Assembly: GCF_027111315.2 (NCBI RefSeq)
Contig: NZ_CP114289.2
Location: forward strand, 2,480,001-2,544,000
DNA length: 64,000 nt
Source of the DNA: Flavobacterium limnophilum
GTDB lineage: Bacteria; Bacteroidota; Bacteroidia; Flavobacteriales; Flavobacteriaceae
Reading direction: 5' to 3'
Below, in pieces: positions 44,953-52,473 of the stretch. The notes beneath the pieces are model-generated. The model was not told the origin of the DNA and ran no database searches. It was given only the letters and a program-made list of their open reading frames with translations. How positions within the stretch are numbered: the stretch's first letter is position 1; each line of letters opens with the position of its first letter. Made by a program: the position numbers and the translations under genes.

Positions 44953-45255
44953 TTACTTTCCTGATGCAGTTAACGTCAGTGAATTGTCAGATAATTTTGA
45001 ATCATCTGGAGTTGCAACTTGAATTATAATTCCAAATTCTTCCAAGATTTTTTTCTCAAAATTACCGACTAACATTTTGCCGTTTATTTTTACTTCTCCA
45101 CCTTTTGCATCTTCTTTTCTGATTGATGCTAAAGTTGCATCATCGTCAGCGAATTTTTTGCCTACATAAACTCTTAAAGTAGAGCCATATTCTTCTTTAA
45201 AGTTTGCTTTAAAGGTTTTAACTTTCATTTTGCCCGAGATTGATAAATCTGCCAT
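44953..45255 (-). CDS. Small protein of two internal repeats (paralogue 1)
   Basis: A 100-residue soluble protein. The first half contains FKEEYGSTLRVYVGKKFADD-DATL; the second half contains ILEEFGIIIQVATPDDSKLS-DNSLTL. These align as [F/L]xEE[Y/F]G-[L/I]xV-(7-10)-K-[F/L]-[A/S]D-[D/N]-xTL, so the protein is an internal duplication of about 45 residues. Related to the next gene (45280-45648). I have no functional name for the family; a ubiquitin-like or small beta-sheet module is possible but not shown. Confidence 0.75.
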   Translation of the reverse strand: MADLSISGKMKVKTFKANFKEEYGSTLRVYVGKKFADDDATLASIRKEDAKGGEVKINGKMLVGNFEKKILEEFGIIIQVATPDDSKLSDNSLTLTASGK

Positions 45256-45279
45256 AATTTAATTTTTTGTTAGGTTGTT

Positions 45280-45648
45280 TTATAATTTCATTCTTTTCGC
45301 ATCGCCCAATGTTATATCATCGGCTAATAATTTTTTGTTTTCTATGTCTGCAATTTGCACTACAATTCCAAAGTTTTCTAAAAATAGATTTTCGACTTCT
45401 AAAACTTTTTGATTGGCTTTAATTTTCATTTTGCTTGAATCAAAATTTACAGAAGTTTGAGTTGTTCTTTGGTCTAAAGTTTTCAAAGTCATTCTTCCAT
45501 CGTCTGCAAGTTTTTTGCCTTTATAAACCCTTAATGAAAGTCCAAACTTGTTTTTAAACTGTTTTGTTAAATCGGTTACTTTCATCGTGATTTCTACTTC
45601 AAATTCCGATGAAGTAAATGAATCTTTAATTTGATTAAAAATTTTCAT
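45280..45648 (-). CDS. Small protein of two internal repeats (paralogue 2)
   Basis: A 122-residue protein from ATG 45648 (MKIFNQIKDSFTSSEF); a longer frame opens at 45735, but a TAGTTTTG promoter-like box (45691-45698, minus strand) favours the shorter start. It carries the same two motifs as its neighbour: FKNKFGLSLRVYKGKKLADD and LENFGIVVQIADIENKKLL-ADDITL. Gap to paralogue 1 is 24 bp, so the two are probably co-transcribed. Composition is A/T-rich, unlike the respiratory genes nearby. Confidence 0.72.
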   Translation of the reverse strand: MKIFNQIKDSFTSSEFEVEITMKVTDLTKQFKNKFGLSLRVYKGKKLADDGRMTLKTLDQRTTQTSVNFDSSKMKIKANQKVLEVENLFLENFGIVVQIADIENKKLLADDITLGDAKRMKL

Positions 45649-45804
45649 AGTTCTATTTGTTTGTTTTTTTGCCTTCGATTTAACTTTTTCCAAAACTAAA
45701 TGTTCAGATTTGAAAAACTTTACGGTTTTCCACATTCTGATAAAATATTTCCAATAAAAGTTGTTTTTGAGTTGTAGTTTTTCGGTTTACGTTCCGCCAA
45801 ACTG

Positions 45805-45832
45805 ACGCACAACTTGTATATAAACGCTACAA
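45805..45832 (-). repeat. Right inverted repeat of the three-gene cassette
   Basis: ACGCACAAC (45805-45813) and ACGCTACAA (45824-45832) are the reverse complements of the left-end blocks, with a longer spacer. The pair brackets 44235-45735. Confidence 0.65.
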
Positions 45833-46009
45833 ACCTTCGTATATACACCCAAAATTGGGTAGATTGGCGAAAGTTTTGTATCGCTTTTTTACTTCTCAAA
45901 TATATTCATTTTTTCTTACAAATAATCAAAAGAACTTTTTATTTGTTGATCCCTTTTTTAATCTTAAGAAGTAAAAACAGCACTACTATTTTTCGAGAAT
46001 CAAAAAAAA

Positions 46010-46177
46010 GACTCTTTTAGCATCAACGGAGATGCTTTGAGAGTCAACGAAGACTCTTTTAGTATCAACGAAGATGCTTTGAGAGTCAACGAAGACTCTT
46101 TTAGTATCAACCGAGATGCTTTGAGAGTCAACGAAGATGCTCTGAGAGTCAACGGAGATGCTTTGAGAATCAAAAAA
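46010..46177. repeat. Minisatellite A, eight 21-bp units
   Basis: Units alternate between GACTCTTTTAGTATCAACGAA and GATGCTTTGAGAGTCAACGAA types. The 15-base cores of the two types are near reverse complements (GACTCT...GTATC against GATGC...AGAGTC), so neighbouring units can fold as a chain of hairpins. An open frame of heptads exists on the plus strand, but it lacks a start codon. Confidence 0.9.
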
Positions 46178-46178
46178 G

Positions 46179-46409
46179 GAGTTCCGAACTTATAATTATA
46201 AGCTCCGAACTATTAATTATAACCTCTGAACTTGAAATTATAAGCTCTGAACTCAAATGAAGAAGCTCCGAACTTGAAATTATAAGCTCCGAACTCAAAT
46301 GAAGAAGCTCCGAACTTGAAATTATAAGCTCTGAACTCAAATGAAGAAGCTCCGAACTTGAAATTATAAGCTCCGAACTCAAATGAAGAAGCTCCGAACT
46401 TGAAAACAC
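46179..46409. repeat. Minisatellite B, eleven 21-bp units
   Basis: Units alternate AAGCTCCGAACTTGAAATTAT and AAGCTCCGAACTCAAATGAAG, giving a 42-bp higher-order repeat; the sequence is unrelated to array A although the unit length is the same. On the minus strand it reads as SSELLHLSSELIIS heptads (frame 46170-46409), which is not called as a gene. Confidence 0.92.
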
Positions 46410-46421
46410 AGGGCCACCAAT

Positions 46422-46445
46422 AAAAAAGCCTCCTTATGGAGGCTT
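46422..46445 (-). terminator. Intrinsic terminator of the mazG transcript
   Basis: On the minus strand AAGCCTCC/GGAGGCTT around ATAA is followed by TTTTT. It lies 32 bp after the mazG stop and directly beside minisatellite B. Confidence 0.85.
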
Positions 46446-46476
46446 GGATTCAAAAAATTTCCGAAGGGGTTTTTTA

Positions 46477-47274
46477 TTACAATTTCTTGGCTTCGTTCCA
46501 AAAAACGTCCATTTCGGCCAAGGTCATGTCCATTAGGGGTTTGCCCAATTCGCCGGCTTTGCTTTCCAAATACTGAAATCTTTTGATGAATTTCTTGTTG
46601 GTTCGCTCCAAAGCGTCTTCGGGATTGATGTTCAAAAATCGGGCATAGTTGATCATCGAAAACAAGACATCGCCAAATTCGGATTCCATTTTGTCTTGAT
46701 CTCCGGCTTCGACCTCAACCTGAAGTTCTGCCAATTCTTCTTGCACTTTGTCCCAAACTTGGTGTGCTTCTTCCCAATCGAAACCCACTCCTTTTACCTT
46801 GTCTTGAATTCGGCTGGCTTTGACCAATGCCGGCAAACTTCTTGGCACACCTTCGAGAACGGATTTCTTGCCTTCCTTGAGTTTCAATTTTTCCCAATTT
46901 TGTTTGACTTCTTCCTCGTCTTTGACCACGACATCGCTGTAAATATGCGGATGACGGTGAATGAGTTTTTCGCAAATTTCGTTGCAAACATCGGCCATGT
47001 CAAAACCTGTAGTGAGCGAAGTCGAACTATCCTTGGTTTCACTTCCTATTTTGGCATAAAAAACAATGTGCAACAACAAATCGCCCAATTCTTTTTTGAC
47101 TTCATTCAAATCATTGTCCAAAATGGCATCGCCCAATTCATAGGTTTCTTCAATGGTTAGATGGCGTAAACTTTGCAGGGTTTGCTTCTTGTCCCAAGGG
47201 CATTTTTCGCGCAAATCGTCCATAATGTTCAGTAATCGTTCGAAGGCTTGAAGTTGAGTTTGTTTGGAGTTCAT
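46477..47274 (-). CDS. mazG: Nucleoside triphosphate pyrophosphohydrolase MazG
   Basis: A 265-residue house-cleaning enzyme hydrolysing (d)NTPs to monophosphate and pyrophosphate. It has two MazG domains. The first has LREKCPWDKKQTLQSLRHLT, IEETYELGDAI and VKKELGDLLLHIVFYA (EExxE-12-28-ExxD metal site). The second has VQEELAELQVEVE and ESEFGDVLFSMINYARFLNI. Length is normal for the two-domain form. It follows the DUF5606 gene on the same strand, in the order def, DUF5606, mazG. Confidence 0.95.
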   Translation of the reverse strand: MNSKQTQLQAFERLLNIMDDLREKCPWDKKQTLQSLRHLTIEETYELGDAILDNDLNEVKKELGDLLLHIVFYAKIGSETKDSSTSLTTGFDMADVCNEICEKLIHRHPHIYSDVVVKDEEEVKQNWEKLKLKEGKKSVLEGVPRSLPALVKASRIQDKVKGVGFDWEEAHQVWDKVQEELAELQVEVEAGDQDKMESEFGDVLFSMINYARFLNINPEDALERTNKKFIKRFQYLESKAGELGKPLMDMTLAEMDVFWNEAKKL

Positions 47275-47300
47275 CGTTTTCGTTTTTTGTAAAAATAAGA

Positions 47301-47331
47301 AATCCTGTCAGGAAAACATCGTGACAGGATT
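47301..47331 (-). terminator. Hairpin between the DUF5606 gene and mazG
   Basis: AATCCTGTCA pairs perfectly with TGACAGGATT. The T-tract on the minus strand is weak (TCTTATTTTT), so it may attenuate rather than stop transcription into mazG. Confidence 0.6.
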
Positions 47332-47356
47332 AAAATATATTTTAAGAAAGCTTACA

Positions 47357-47848
47357 TTACTCTTTCTTTGCTTTTGCTTTTTTGGCAGGAGCTTTTGCTT
47401 TTTCGGCAACTATTTCTTCGACAACGCTTTCTTTTATTTCTTCGGCGTTCTCAATTTTTGGCTCTTCTTTAGAAACCAATCCTTTTGATTGCAACAAGTT
47501 GTACCAATTCAAAACTTTTTTGATATCAGAAGGATACACTCTTTCGGAATCGTACTCTGGAAGAATTTCAGAAAAATAGGCTACCAATTTTGCATTGTCT
47601 TCTTTATGAGAAAGTGCTGGACCTTCATTTTCTTTGATGGCAATGTTTCGCATTACTTCGGTCAACGGTTTTTCGGCATCAACTGTGTAAATAGAGATTT
47701 CAGACAATAAACTTACGTTTACTTTCAATCCGACAGTGCTTTTCTTGCCGTCAAGCAATGATTCGGCCACAAATCCTGTGCGAGTTTGAACTTTTAAAGC
47801 GTATAAACCAGGTTTTCCTGAAATCGATAATATTTTTTCTAAATTCAT
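47357..47848 (-). CDS. DUF5606 family protein
   Basis: A 163-residue protein found in Bacteroidota beside def. The N-terminal half is a small beta domain (KILSISGKPGLYALKVQTRT, FVAESLLDGKKSTVGLKVNV), then a helical segment (YPSDIKKVLNWYNLLQSKGL) and an Ala/Lys/Glu-rich disordered tail (about 125-163). It lies 71 bp downstream of def on the same strand. Function is not established. Confidence 0.88.
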   Translation of the reverse strand: MNLEKILSISGKPGLYALKVQTRTGFVAESLLDGKKSTVGLKVNVSLLSEISIYTVDAEKPLTEVMRNIAIKENEGPALSHKEDNAKLVAYFSEILPEYDSERVYPSDIKKVLNWYNLLQSKGLVSKEEPKIENAEEIKESVVEEIVAEKAKAPAKKAKAKKE

Positions 47849-47919
47849 TTTGTATAAATTATATGTTTTTATTTATTTTTTGTGAAACTGAATACTGCCA
47901 CTGCAAACTGAACACTTTT

Positions 47920-48507
47920 TTACCTTCCTTTTTTATTGCAAAATTTCATTCTGTAATCCGGTCTGGACTTGCCGTCCATAATATTTTGCAATTTGCTCTT
48001 GATTAATTTTTTCTTCAATGACGAAATCAAATCGGTAAACAAAATCCCTTCGATGTGATCGTATTCGTGTTGTATTACCCTGGCAACCAAGCCGTCAAAA
48101 ACTTCGGTTTTCAGGTTGAAATCTTCATCACAATATTCAATCGTGACTTTTTCGTGTCGGTAAACATCCTCACGCACATCGGGAATACTGAGACAACCTT
48201 CGTTAAAGCCCCATAATTCGCCTTCCTCTTTCAGTATTTTGGCATTGATAAAAGTACGTTTGAAGCCTTTTAATTGTTGTTGTTCTTCGATTGGAAGGTC
48301 TTCATCATCGCCAAAAGGTGTTGTGTCAATAACAAATAGACGAATGCTCAAACCTACTTGTGGCGCAGCAAGCCCCACTCCATAAGCGTTATACATCGTT
48401 TCATACATGTTGGCAACAATCTCTTTCAAGTTGGGATGCTCTGAAGTAATCTCCTCGCCTACCTTTCTTAAAACTGGATCGCCATATCCTACAATTGGTA
48501 AAATCAT
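47920..48507 (-). CDS. def: Peptide deformylase
   Basis: A 195-residue metalloenzyme removing the formyl group from nascent proteins. It has the three signature motifs GVGLAAPQVG (about 44), EGCLSIP (about 104) and QHEYDH (about 147, HExxH metal site). A minus-strand TATTTTTG box at 48571-48578 serves as its promoter. In related genomes the order is often ruvX-def-DUF5606-mazG; here a FUSC gene in the opposite direction separates ruvX from def. Confidence 0.96.
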   Translation of the reverse strand: MILPIVGYGDPVLRKVGEEITSEHPNLKEIVANMYETMYNAYGVGLAAPQVGLSIRLFVIDTTPFGDDEDLPIEEQQQLKGFKRTFINAKILKEEGELWGFNEGCLSIPDVREDVYRHEKVTIEYCDEDFNLKTEVFDGLVARVIQHEYDHIEGILFTDLISSLKKKLIKSKLQNIMDGKSRPDYRMKFCNKKGR

Positions 48508-48570
48508 TAGTGTTGTATTAAGTATTATCTACTGCCAATTCAAAATCTCTTTCTCCTTAATTTCAGTCCG

Positions 48571-48578
48571 CAAAAATA
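48571..48578 (-). promoter_or_regulatory. -7 box of def
   Basis: The minus strand reads TATTTTTG, 63 bp before the start codon of def. Confidence 0.5.
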
Positions 48579-48672
48579 GTAAAAAAATATGCATACCATT
48601 ATCCCATGATTAATAATTAAATATTAGTTTAGAAATTGAGGCCGTTTATTACAGATAGAATAACACAATTCT

Positions 48673-48680
48673 TACCTTTG
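48673..48680 (+). promoter_or_regulatory. -7 box of the FUSC gene
   Basis: TACCTTTG matches TAnnTTTG, 17 bases upstream of the ATG at 48698. Confidence 0.55.
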
Positions 48681-48697
48681 CCTTAACCAAAAATAGC

Positions 48698-50974
48698 ATG
48701 ATAACAAAAATTAAAGATTTCACTGTCGGCACTAATCTATCCAACGCTTTGAAAGCTGGACTTTCTGCGGTCATACCCGTATTAACCTTTTCCTATTTAG
48801 GTGATTTGCAAACCGGTCTAATCATAGCCCTTGGAGCACTTTTTACCTTTCCAAGTGATACACCCAGTAATTTAAAACATAAAATTAACGGAATACTTGT
48901 AGCGATTTCAATTCTTTTCAGTGTCAACTTATTGATTAACATAACTTATCCATACCCTTTTGTTTTTTATCCTGTTTTCATCTCTCTAGTTTTCATTTTG
49001 TCAATGCTTGCCGTTTACGGACAACGCGCCACAATGGTTGCCTTTTCAGCCTTAATGATTATTTCTATTTCATTTTCCCATATCAATACTGGATGGAAAA
49101 TGCTTGAATATGCAGGACTTTTGCTTAGCGGCGGATTGTTTTATTTACTTATTTCCCTAATTTTCCACTATATCAATCCGCATCGTTACACCGAACTGCA
49201 AATTGTGGAATGCATCAAATTGACGGCAAAATATTTGAAATTAAGAGGGGATTTGTGGGAATTGAATTCAGATCGAAAAGAAATCACCCGAAAACAATTG
49301 CATCTTCAGGTGGAACTGAACGAAATTCACGAAAACATCAGGGAAATCCTTGTAAGGAATCGAACCAATTATGGCTCTTCGAATCAAAATAGAAAAATGT
49401 TGCTGTCTTTTATCACTTTGGTTGAAGTAATGGAATTGGCAATCTCGACATCATTTGACCACAATAAATTACATCAAAAATTTGATGAACATCCAAAGGT
49501 TTTAATGACGTATCAAAGTCTTGCCTACAATCTTGCCCGAAATTTAAAGTCATTATCCAAAAAAATCAGGAAAAGAAAGAGTTACACGCCAAAAAATAAT
49601 TTGGTCGAAAATTTATATGCTTTCGAAAATGCCATAGCAGATTACGAAAAAACGCTAGGCAAAACAGAAGCTTCCGAAGGCGTTCTTATGCTGACCAACA
49701 TGCTGCATTATGCCGAGAAACAAGTAGAGAAAATCAAGACTCTGGAGCGCGCTTACACTTCCAATGTAAAATTAAAAGACCTTAAAGGAAGAGATAAAGA
49801 TTTAGAGAATTTAATCACTCCCGACTATTATCCATTAAATACTTTAGTCGAAAATTTCAGTTTTTCTTCGCTAGAATTCAGGCATTCGCTGCGAATTACC
49901 ACCACATTATTGATAGGATACATTATCGGAAAAGTGCTTCCATTCGAAAATGTGTATTGGATATTAATAACCATTGTGGTGATTATGCGCCCTGGATACG
50001 GACTCACGAAAGAAAGGACACTTAATCGCTTTTTGGGAACCCTTTTTGGAGGCGTTGTCGGTTTTGCTATTTTGGCAACAGGCCCAACCACAACAATTCT
50101 TGGCGGACTAACCATCCTTTTTCTGATTTTAGGATTGACATTTAATCCTTCTAATTATAAAATTGGAACCACCTTTATAACGCTGCACATTATTTTCATT
50201 TTCGCCATATTAAACCCAACCGATGATGTTATTCTGTATAGAATTTTGGACACTTGTGTTGGAGCAACACTGGCTATTCTGGCCAATCATTTTCTGTGGC
50301 CTTTTTGGGAGTCGTTAAACACCAATGAAAACATCAAAAACTCAATTGAAGCCAACAGGAATTATTTACAGCAAATTTCTATTTTATACAATAGCAAAGA
50401 AAGTGTTAACGCCAAATATCGTCTAGCCAGAAATCAAGCTTTCATAGAAATAGGCAACTTGATGGCTTCTTTTCAAAGAATGTTGCAAGAACCCAAATCA
50501 AAACAAGACAAATTGCAACAGGTCTATAAATTTACCGTGGTCAATAATGCGCTGCTTTCTGCTGCTGCTTCATTGGGAACTTATACGCAATCACACAAAA
50601 CGACCGAAGCCTCGGCATCGTTTAACATTATATTTGACCGCATCATAAAAAATCTGGATTATGCCATTTCGCTTTTGAAAAACGATAACAAACTCACCGA
50701 AACCGAAGCTCCAATCGACGATATTTCCAACAACAGTTTTATCGAATTGAAAAAAATACGGGAAAAAGAATTGAGTAAGGCCGACGACATCAATAGTCAG
50801 GAGTTCAAACTCAAAATGCAGGAAGCACAATTGGTAATCGAACAATTGGTTTGGCTAACAAACCTTTCGGAAAACATCATAAAAACCACAAAAGTCCTGA
50901 TGAAACCCCAGCCTCAAGCGGAAACCAACCCACTTAAAACATTTTTCGGGTCAAATAATCCTGAAGCATTATAG
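48698..50974 (+). CDS. FUSC-family (YccS-like) inner-membrane protein
   Basis: A 758-residue membrane protein of the YccS/YhfK/FUSC superfamily. Two clusters of about six membrane helices (about 15-160 and 395-540) are separated by and followed by long soluble helical regions (175-390 and 560-758). The second cluster has the fusaric-acid-resistance-like signature FRHSLRITTTLLIGYIIGKV then RPGYGLTKERTLNRFLGTLF. It is likely an efflux-related component; no partner membrane-fusion protein is adjacent. Its 3' end overlaps the end of ruvX by 41 bp in convergent orientation, so no terminator separates them. Confidence 0.9.
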   Translation: MITKIKDFTVGTNLSNALKAGLSAVIPVLTFSYLGDLQTGLIIALGALFTFPSDTPSNLKHKINGILVAISILFSVNLLINITYPYPFVFYPVFISLVFILSMLAVYGQRATMVAFSALMIISISFSHINTGWKMLEYAGLLLSGGLFYLLISLIFHYINPHRYTELQIVECIKLTAKYLKLRGDLWELNSDRKEITRKQLHLQVELNEIHENIREILVRNRTNYGSSNQNRKMLLSFITLVEVMELAISTSFDHNKLHQKFDEHPKVLMTYQSLAYNLARNLKSLSKKIRKRKSYTPKNNLVENLYAFENAIADYEKTLGKTEASEGVLMLTNMLHYAEKQVEKIKTLERAYTSNVKLKDLKGRDKDLENLITPDYYPLNTLVENFSFSSLEFRHSLRITTTLLIGYIIGKVLPFENVYWILITIVVIMRPGYGLTKERTLNRFLGTLFGGVVGFAILATGPTTTILGGLTILFLILGLTFNPSNYKIGTTFITLHIIFIFAILNPTDDVILYRILDTCVGATLAILANHFLWPFWESLNTNENIKNSIEANRNYLQQISILYNSKESVNAKYRLARNQAFIEIGNLMASFQRMLQEPKSKQDKLQQVYKFTVVNNALLSAAASLGTYTQSHKTTEASASFNIIFDRIIKNLDYAISLLKNDNKLTETEAPIDDISNNSFIELKKIREKELSKADDINSQEFKLKMQEAQLVIEQLVWLTNLSENIIKTTKVLMKPQPQAETNPLKTFFGSNNPEAL

Positions 50975-51350
50975 TTGCCGATATTTCGTCAATAAGCGCT
51001 TTGTTTTGTCGTTGTTTTTTGCTCAATCCGCTGTCAATCATTGTCTGGAACGCCATTTTTGAAGTAAATCGTTCGTCCACGCGAATGACTTTCATATCCG
51101 GAAAATGATTGGTAAAATGCGTCACGAATCCCTTGATGATGGAAGCACTTTCAGACGGTTGTCCATTCATTTGCTTGGGTTCACCAATGAGGACTGCTTC
51201 GACCTTTTCTTTGGCAAAATAGTCTTTCAAAAAATCTATTGCTGTGGAAGATGGAATGGTCGTCAAACCCGAAGCGATAATTTGCAGTTCATCGGTAACA
51301 GCTATTCCGGTTCGTTTTTGTCCGTAATCTATGGCGAGTATTCTTGGCAT
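50934..51350 (-). CDS. ruvX: Holliday-junction resolvase-like RuvX/YqgF
   Basis: A 138-residue RNase H-fold protein with RILAIDYGQKRTGIAV at the N-terminus (first catalytic Asp), VEAVLIGEPKQMNG, VIRVDERFTSKMA (Asp/Glu) and the C-terminal KALIDEISATIMLQDYL (Asp). YqgF/RuvX acts in 16S rRNA 5' maturation and possibly in junction processing. Its 3' end overlaps the FUSC gene (41 bp, convergent). One base separates its start from the end of the toxin gene upstream. Confidence 0.94.
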   Translation of the reverse strand: MPRILAIDYGQKRTGIAVTDELQIIASGLTTIPSSTAIDFLKDYFAKEKVEAVLIGEPKQMNGQPSESASIIKGFVTHFTNHFPDMKVIRVDERFTSKMAFQTMIDSGLSKKQRQNKALIDEISATIMLQDYLTRKMF

Positions 51351-51351
51351 T

Positions 51352-51633
51352 TTAAAATGAATTTCTGTGTTTCAAAATTGCCACAACTGAAACAGTTTCA
51401 AGCTCATTATCAACTTTAAAAACAACTGTATAACCTTTAAAAACACAATCTCTTATATTTTCGTCTTCAAAATAAATTGATTTTTTGAATAGAAAAGGTT
51501 GTTTCAAATCTTTTTGTATCTTTTTAATTAATTCAATTTTGAATTTCCTTGCAGCAACAGGTTTGTCTTTTGAAATAAAATCAACTATATCATTCAAATC
51601 ATATTTAAATTCAACAGTTAATTTAATCTTCAT
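51352..51633 (-). CDS. RelE/ParE-type toxin, module 1
   Basis: A 93-residue toxin with MKIKLTVEFKYDLNDIVDFI, SKDKPVAARKFKIELIKKIQ and the C-terminal strand pair FKGYTVVFKVDNELETVSVV-AILKHRN of ParE/RelE proteins. I start at 51633 rather than 51654, because this gives the same 11-bp overlap with its antitoxin as in module 2. The C-terminal half is nearly identical in DNA to that of module 2, whereas the N-terminal and middle parts differ. Target (gyrase or mRNA) cannot be read from sequence. Confidence 0.85.
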   Translation of the reverse strand: MKIKLTVEFKYDLNDIVDFISKDKPVAARKFKIELIKKIQKDLKQPFLFKKSIYFEDENIRDCVFKGYTVVFKVDNELETVSVVAILKHRNSF

Positions 51634-51856
51634 ATTTTGAAATTGTTTCTTCAAGAAATTGATCTAACTCTTCAAAACTCACAAATTGAGCAGTTCCATC
51701 ATTAATTTTATCAATTCTGGACTGAAGCATTCTTTTTTCATCTTCAAAAGTTGACCTTTCGGGAACAATTTTCAATTCATCCGAAGAGAACGAACTCAAT
51801 AATTCCAAGATTTTGGCTTTGATGTTGGGTTGAAATTCTAATCTGATAGTTTCCAT
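51623..51856 (-). CDS. Antitoxin, module 1
   Basis: A 77-residue protein. Its first 30 residues (METIRLEFQPNIKAKILELL-SSFSSDELKI) are identical to those of the module 2 antitoxin, and the rest diverges (ERSTFEDEKRMLQSRIDKIN against the paralogue's DENFLKNKGMIQNELEKIK). The C-terminus is acidic (FEELDQFLEETISKYED), as in toxin-binding tails. It is translated just before and overlaps its toxin by 11 bp. Confidence 0.85.
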   Translation of the reverse strand: METIRLEFQPNIKAKILELLSSFSSDELKIVPERSTFEDEKRMLQSRIDKINDGTAQFVSFEELDQFLEETISKYED

Positions 51857-51866
51857 AATTTTTTAT

Positions 51867-52151
51867 TTATAGTGAGTTCCTGTGTTTCAAAATTGCCACA
51901 ACTGTAACAATTTCAAGCTCATTATCAACTTTAAAAACAACTGTATAGCCTTTAAAAACATAATCTCTTATGGTTTTATCGCCATCAGAATAAATTGATT
52001 CTTTAAAATGAAATGGATTTTTTAAATCTTTTTTTAAATTAGAAAGCAACTCTTTTTTAAACTTTTTGGCAGCAAGAGGCTTATCTTTTGAGATATATCT
52101 AACCTGATCTTCTAATAAAAATTTAAATTTGACAGTGAATCTAATTTTCAT
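51867..52151 (-). CDS. RelE/ParE-type toxin, module 2
   Basis: A 94-residue paralogue of the module 1 toxin: MKIRFTVKFKFLLEDQVRYI, SKDKPLAAKKFKKELLSNLK, then the shared C-terminus VFKGYTVVFKVDNELEIVTV. It overlaps its antitoxin by 11 bp and ends 10 bp before the module 1 antitoxin start. The two modules lie in tandem on the same strand, probably one transcript from near 52374 that reads on toward ruvX. Confidence 0.86.
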   Translation of the reverse strand: MKIRFTVKFKFLLEDQVRYISKDKPLAAKKFKKELLSNLKKDLKNPFHFKESIYSDGDKTIRDYVFKGYTVVFKVDNELEIVTVVAILKHRNSL

Positions 52152-52374
52152 ATTCTGAAATTACTTCATCCAAATAGCTATCCAACTCTTCGAAAGTACA
52201 AAATTCTGCTGTCCCATCCTTAATTTTTTCTAACTCATTTTGTATCATCCCTTTGTTCTTAAGAAAATTTTCATCTTCCTTGATAATTTTCAATTCATCC
52301 GAAGAGAACGAACTCAATAATTCCAAGATTTTGGCTTTGATGTTGGGTTGAAATTCTAATCTAATGGTTTCCAT
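52141..52374 (-). CDS. Antitoxin, module 2
   Basis: A 77-residue antitoxin with the same N-terminal 30 residues as module 1 and a diverged toxin-binding half ending FEELDSYLDEVISEYEN. The N-terminal part is probably for dimerisation and DNA binding, which would put both modules under shared autoregulation. Confidence 0.86.
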   Translation of the reverse strand: METIRLEFQPNIKAKILELLSSFSSDELKIIKEDENFLKNKGMIQNELEKIKDGTAEFCTFEELDSYLDEVISEYEN

Positions 52375-52447
52375 AACGAATCAATTTAAAGTACAAAGAT
52401 ATAACATTTTCCAATCGATTATACTTTTGGCTTTTGCTGAAAAATGG

Positions 52448-52455
52448 TATATTTG
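52448..52455 (+). promoter_or_regulatory. -7 box of dapD
   Basis: TATATTTG matches TAnnTTTG, with TTTTG about 18 bp upstream. It lies inside the longest open frame (52444), which fixes the true start at 52474. Confidence 0.6.
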
Positions 52456-52473
52456 CCAAAAATATATCAAAAA

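Noticed and set aside
44190..45832. Integron attC sites around the cassette
   Set aside because: The terminal blocks contain GTTGTGC rather than the GTTRRRY core, and no integrase is present. Simple inverted repeats explain the pattern.
46010..46409. CRISPR array
   Set aside because: Units are contiguous 21-bp tandem repeats with no unique spacers, and there are no cas genes in the window.
46170..46409. 79-codon minus-strand frame of SSELLHL heptads as a gene
   Set aside because: It is simply the translation of minisatellite B, with no non-repeat domain, promoter or homologue.
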